This document shows, one piece after another, positions 63,411-64,000 of a stretch of DNA of 64,000 nucleotides. The stretch is from Bacteroidota bacterium. GTDB lineage: Bacteria; Bacteroidota; Bacteroidia; Chitinophagales; BACL12. Under the pieces are notes generated by a model. The model was not told where the DNA came from and ran no database searches. It was given only the letters and a program-made list of their open reading frames with translations. The first letter of the stretch is position 1; the number at the start of each line of letters is the position of its first letter. The translations under genes were made by a program, and so were the position numbers. Location: NCBI GenBank assembly GCA_016718035.1, contig JADKEK010000006.1, positions 62,001 through 126,000 of the forward strand, given 5' to 3'.

Positions 63411-64000
63411 TGGCTGAAAAATTACGTATCGTGTATATGGGTACACCCGATTTTGCTGTCGCGGGTTTGCAGGCTTTGGTAGAAGCGGGTCATAAGGTGG
63501 TTGCTGTAATAACTGCTCCGGATAAACCATCGGGTAGGGGATTACAAATTCAGCAATCACCTGTAAAACAATTTGCTGTTGCTAAAAACATTCCTGTTTT
63601 ACAACCGGTTAAATTAAAAGACCCGGAATTTATAACTGCGTTAAAAAGTTATCATGCAGATTTACAGGTTGTTGTCGCATTTAGAATGTTGCCTGAAATA
63701 GTGTGGAATATGCCACGACTGGGGACACTTAATTTACATGCCTCACTATTACCTGATTATCGCGGAGCAGCACCTATCAATCATGCTATTATTCAGGGAG
63801 AAAAAACTACCGGAGTAACTACATTTTTTTTACAACATGCCATCGATACCGGTGATATCATTTTTATGGAAAAAATGGCAATTGAAGAAAATGATAATGC
63901 AGGAACACTTCACGATAAACTTATGCACCTTGGTGCGACATTAATAGTAAAAACAGTAAATGCCATAGAAGCCGGTAATTATGTTACTACACCACAATCC
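63410..64000 (+). CDS. fmt: Methionyl-tRNA formyltransferase, N-terminal part (runs off the window)
   Basis: 197 codons from the ATG at 63410, open to the window end. MAEKLRIVYMGTPDFAVAGL and DKPSGRGLQIQQSPVKQFA are the Fmt start and formyl-folate region. The catalytic block NLHASLLPDYRGAAPINHAI contains the conserved Asn, His (NLHASLLP) and the catalytic Asp lies within GVTTFFLQHAIDTGDII. It formylates Met-tRNA for initiation. The 1-bp overlap with the preceding gene suggests translational coupling. Confidence 0.96.
   Translation, partial: MAEKLRIVYMGTPDFAVAGLQALVEAGHKVVAVITAPDKPSGRGLQIQQSPVKQFAVAKNIPVLQPVKLKDPEFITALKSYHADLQVVVAFRMLPEIVWNMPRLGTLNLHASLLPDYRGAAPINHAIIQGEKTTGVTTFFLQHAIDTGDIIFMEKMAIEENDNAGTLHDKLMHLGATLIVKTVNAIEAGNYVTTPQS

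Overview
The window looks like chromosomal DNA of a Bacteroidota bacterium, probably an environmental member near the Chitinophagales, Saprospirales or Sphingobacteriales. The evidence is low-GC DNA, a SusC/SusD outer-membrane pair, several secreted proteins ending in type IX secretion (T9SS) sorting domains, TAnnTTTG promoter boxes, few Shine-Dalgarno sites, and Bacteroidota-type families (DUF4846, CcmD-like protein, NamZ/DUF1343). Genus and species cannot be read from the sequence. No tRNA, rRNA, CRISPR array, prophage or replication origin was seen.

Layout. 1-13.7 kb holds surface and secreted functions: a tail-fibre-like exported protein, an M4 metalloprotease, an oligopeptidase B-like enzyme, a SusC/SusD pair and two small secreted proteins. 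13.7-19.3 kb has a cell-wall lipoprotein pair (DUF4846 and L,D-transpeptidase), a MarC-family protein, and a methionine-branch operon (PLP sulfhydrylase/lyase and stand-alone homoserine dehydrogenase) behind a clear SAM-I riboswitch. 19.3-28.6 kb holds housekeeping and accessory genes: an RluA-type pseudouridine synthase, RNase R, a GT39 glycosyltransferase, SixA, an MDR oxidoreductase, an XRE regulator/membrane-protein operon with a 17-bp palindromic operator, and a gluzincin-like protease. 28.8-38.3 kb holds large T9SS cargo (a propeller protein, a frameshifted cargo gene, a triple-PKD protein), Rof, YchF and two TPR proteins. 38.5-47.4 kb is metabolism and cytochrome biogenesis: biotin carboxylase, CcmB-CcmC-CcmD, glutamate-type dehydrogenase, agmatinase, and a redoxin/haem-copper lipoprotein pair. 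47.4-56.0 kb holds an MFS transporter, a surface-polysaccharide operon (flippase, polymerase-like protein, two GT2 enzymes), QueG, a frameshifted MiaE and a GT9 heptosyltransferase-like enzyme. 56.0-59.15 kb is a broken island: a fragment of a DUF7948/SBBP-type surface protein abutting a truncated IS21-family element with four 24-bp end repeats. 59.3-64 kb returns to housekeeping: PurB, a tiny cysteine-rich protein, a LolC/E-type permease, NamZ-like lipoprotein and the start of Fmt.

The most informative observations are these. (1) The IS21 island, miaE and one T9SS cargo gene are disrupted almost only by 1-2 base indels, often in homopolymers, while the underlying protein sequence stays conserved. 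This points to local consensus error, very recent inactivation or tract slippage rather than long neutral decay. (2) TAnnTTTG boxes lie exactly 5 nt from the start codons of ccmB, agmatinase and biotin carboxylase (rnr has a one-mismatch version), predicting leaderless or near-leaderless mRNAs. (3) A palindromic operator overlaps the promoter of the XRE operon. (4) A redoxin lipoprotein sits next to a lipoprotein combining a CxxCH motif with a copper-monooxygenase-like histidine motif; its function is unassigned. I did not find a clearly novel multi-gene defence or mobile system.
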